The notes under the pieces were generated by a model that had not been told where the DNA came from, ran no database searches, and worked only from the letters and a program-made list of their open reading frames with translations. Source: Gammaproteobacteria bacterium (GTDB taxonomy: Bacteria; Pseudomonadota; Gammaproteobacteria; Enterobacterales; Psychrobiaceae). Taken from it: DNA of 64,000 bases. Below are positions 62,835-64,000 of the stretch, one piece after another; position 1 is the stretch's first letter; every line of letters starts with the position of its first letter. The translations under genes and the position numbers were made by a program. The DNA lies in assembly GCA_013214965.1 (NCBI GenBank), contig JABSRU010000011.1:46988-110987 (forward strand), read 5' to 3'.

Positions 62835-63515
62835 GTGTTAATTACGTTGGATAACTTATTAAGCCAATCACAAGTGATAGAAGCTAAGGCGATGTTAGAG
62901 CAAGCTGATTGGGTGGATGGAAAAACCACTGCAGGACATTTAGCACTGGATTGTAAAAACAACTTACAACTGCCCACTAACAGCGTTGAAGCACAGCAAT
63001 TAGGTGATTTTATTTTGGCGCGGTTACAGGATCATCCGGTCTTTAATAGTGCGGCATTGGCCAATAAAATATTACCGCCAATGTTTAACTGTTATCAAGG
63101 CTCTGGTAATTTTGGTAATCATATCGATAATGCTATTCGTGTGATCCCGGGCAGTTTAAACCAAATTCGGACAGACATCTCTATAACGGTCTTTTTGTCA
63201 GAGCCAGAAAGCTATGAAGGTGGTGAGCTGATTATTGAAGACACCTACGGCCAGCAATCGGTCAAACTAAAAGCTGGCGATGCCATTTTATACCCTTCTA
63301 CTAGCACGCATCGTGTCAATCCGGTGACTCAAGGTCGACGACTGGCCTCATTTTTCTGGATCCAGAGCTTAATCCGCAGTGATGAGCAGCGCCGGATCTT
63401 ATTCGATTTAGATCAAAGCATTCAAAGTTTAACGGCCACCAATAAAGGGGCTGATGAAATCGTGAAATTAACCGGCGTTTATCATAATTTATTACGACAA
63501 TGGAGCGAAACCTAG
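62835..63515 (+). CDS. piuC: Fe(II)/2-oxoglutarate-dependent dioxygenase (PiuC/YbiX family)
   Basis: This 226-residue dioxygenase has the iron ligands in NHID (about residue 97-99) and a later His in STSTHRVNPVTQGRR, with the Arg that binds 2-oxoglutarate. The GTG start has AGGAG upstream. Members of this family lie next to Fiu-type catecholate receptors and are thought to help process siderophores. It overlaps the convergent gene's end by 24 bases. Confidence 0.9.
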   Translation: MLITLDNLLSQSQVIEAKAMLEQADWVDGKTTAGHLALDCKNNLQLPTNSVEAQQLGDFILARLQDHPVFNSAALANKILPPMFNCYQGSGNFGNHIDNAIRVIPGSLNQIRTDISITVFLSEPESYEGGELIIEDTYGQQSVKLKAGDAILYPSTSTHRVNPVTQGRRLASFFWIQSLIRSDEQRRILFDLDQSIQSLTATNKGADEIVKLTGVYHNLLRQWSET

Positions 63516-64000
63516 TGCTGGCATCCGTATTTTATCGATATTAATGTCACTAATGGTGGCGCAGCCCGTCAGGGTCATGGTTAACGTTAGTTCGTCTTTA
63601 AGTAACCGTAAGCAATGAGCGACTCCCATTGCGCCAGCGGTGGCTAATGCGTAAATAACCGGACGACCAATTAACACACTGTTTGCCCCAAGTGCGAGGG
63701 CTTTAAATATATCACTGCCGCGGCGAATACCGCTGTCACACAATATCTTCATTTCAATGCCTACGGCCTGCCTAATTAGCGGCAGCATCTCGATGCTAGT
63801 CGGCACGCCATCTAAAATTCTACCGCCGTGGTTTGATACAATAATGCCCGTTGCGCCGATCTCTTGCGCTTTAAGTGCATCGCTAACACTTAATATTCCC
63901 TTTAAATATACTGGCAGTTTAGTGAGCTTAATAATTTCTGAAATATCTTGCCAACTAGGTGCGGGTAGTATTTGCTGGGCGTGACGTTGATAGTCGTGAC
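63492..64000 (-). CDS. FMN-dependent alpha-hydroxy-acid dehydrogenase (LldD family), 5' end outside window
   Basis: The C-terminal portion of a lactate-dehydrogenase/glycolate-oxidase family enzyme is visible on the minus strand, open to the window edge. It contains LPVYLKGILSVSDALKAQEIG, GIIVSNHGGRILDGVPTSIE with the active-site His in SNHGGR, and CDSGIRRGSDIFKALALGAN with GRP for FMN phosphate binding. The first 200 or so residues are not in the window. The exact substrate (lactate, glycolate or mandelate) cannot be told. Confidence 0.9.
   Translation of the reverse strand, partial: HDYQRHAQQILPAPSWQDISEIIKLTKLPVYLKGILSVSDALKAQEIGATGIIVSNHGGRILDGVPTSIEMLPLIRQAVGIEMKILCDSGIRRGSDIFKALALGANSVLIGRPVIYALATAGAMGVAHCLRLLKDELTLTMTLTGCATISDINIDKIRMPALGFAPLS

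Overview
The window looks like a chromosomal segment of a marine gammaproteobacterium of the Alteromonadales type. The base composition is AT-rich. Supporting signs are the long Vibrio/Shewanella-type PurC, a GlrK-QseG-GlrR sensor operon, NhaD, PEP-CTERM (exosortase) sorted proteins, a TonB2-type energy system and many TonB-dependent receptors. No rRNA, tRNA, CRISPR array or intact transposase was seen. The genus cannot be fixed from this sequence alone.

Layout. 1-7.9 kb is housekeeping: purC (cut by the left edge), a QmcA/NfeD pair, lpxL, the overlapping hldE-xseA pair and a purine permease, separated by clear hairpin terminators. 8-12.1 kb is a GlrK-QseG-GlrR operon facing a gene for a secreted EF-hand protein. 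The gap between them holds a near-consensus sigma-54 promoter and a perfect TGTC-N10-GACA site, so the circuit can be read from the DNA. 12.2-16.7 kb carries an extracellular double nuclease with a dockerin-like tail, followed 35 bases later by a PEP-CTERM protein with a cohesin-like domain. 16.8-22.6 kb holds rhlE, a 5'-nucleotidase family enzyme, and a GMC oxidoreductase divergent from an AraC regulator. 22.6-23.4 kb is wreckage (kinase fragment, IS3 OrfA remnant). 23.4-30.3 kb has a second PEP-CTERM protein, nhaD, a GNAT enzyme, and a two-component system divergent from the lipid A phosphoethanolamine transferase eptA, then a small lipoprotein. Both eptA and the lipoprotein gene are preceded by CTTAC repeats spaced 10 bp apart, which suggests a shared regulon. 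30.4-39.3 kb has hydrolases, a membrane LytTR regulator, another two-component system and a formylglycine-enzyme-like secreted protein, interspersed with copies of a GGTCAAGTCA repeat.

39.3-64 kb is devoted to iron uptake. Two nearly identical elements of about 229 bp, with terminal inverted repeats and in opposite orientation, bracket 41.3-57.4 kb. Inside lie an intact TonB2-type operon (DUF3450, TtpC-like, ExbB, ExbD, TonB, TPR), an intact and a decaying PepSY membrane-protein operon, a DUF4198 plus receptor pair, and, at the two inner edges, the 5' and 3' remains of what may be one FecI-FecR-receptor-PepSY operon. Outside are an STN-bearing siderophore receptor, a Fiu-like catecholate receptor with a strong Fur box, a PiuC/YbiX dioxygenase, and the edge of an FMN-dependent alpha-hydroxy-acid dehydrogenase gene. 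Four Fur-like sites fit iron control of this half of the window.
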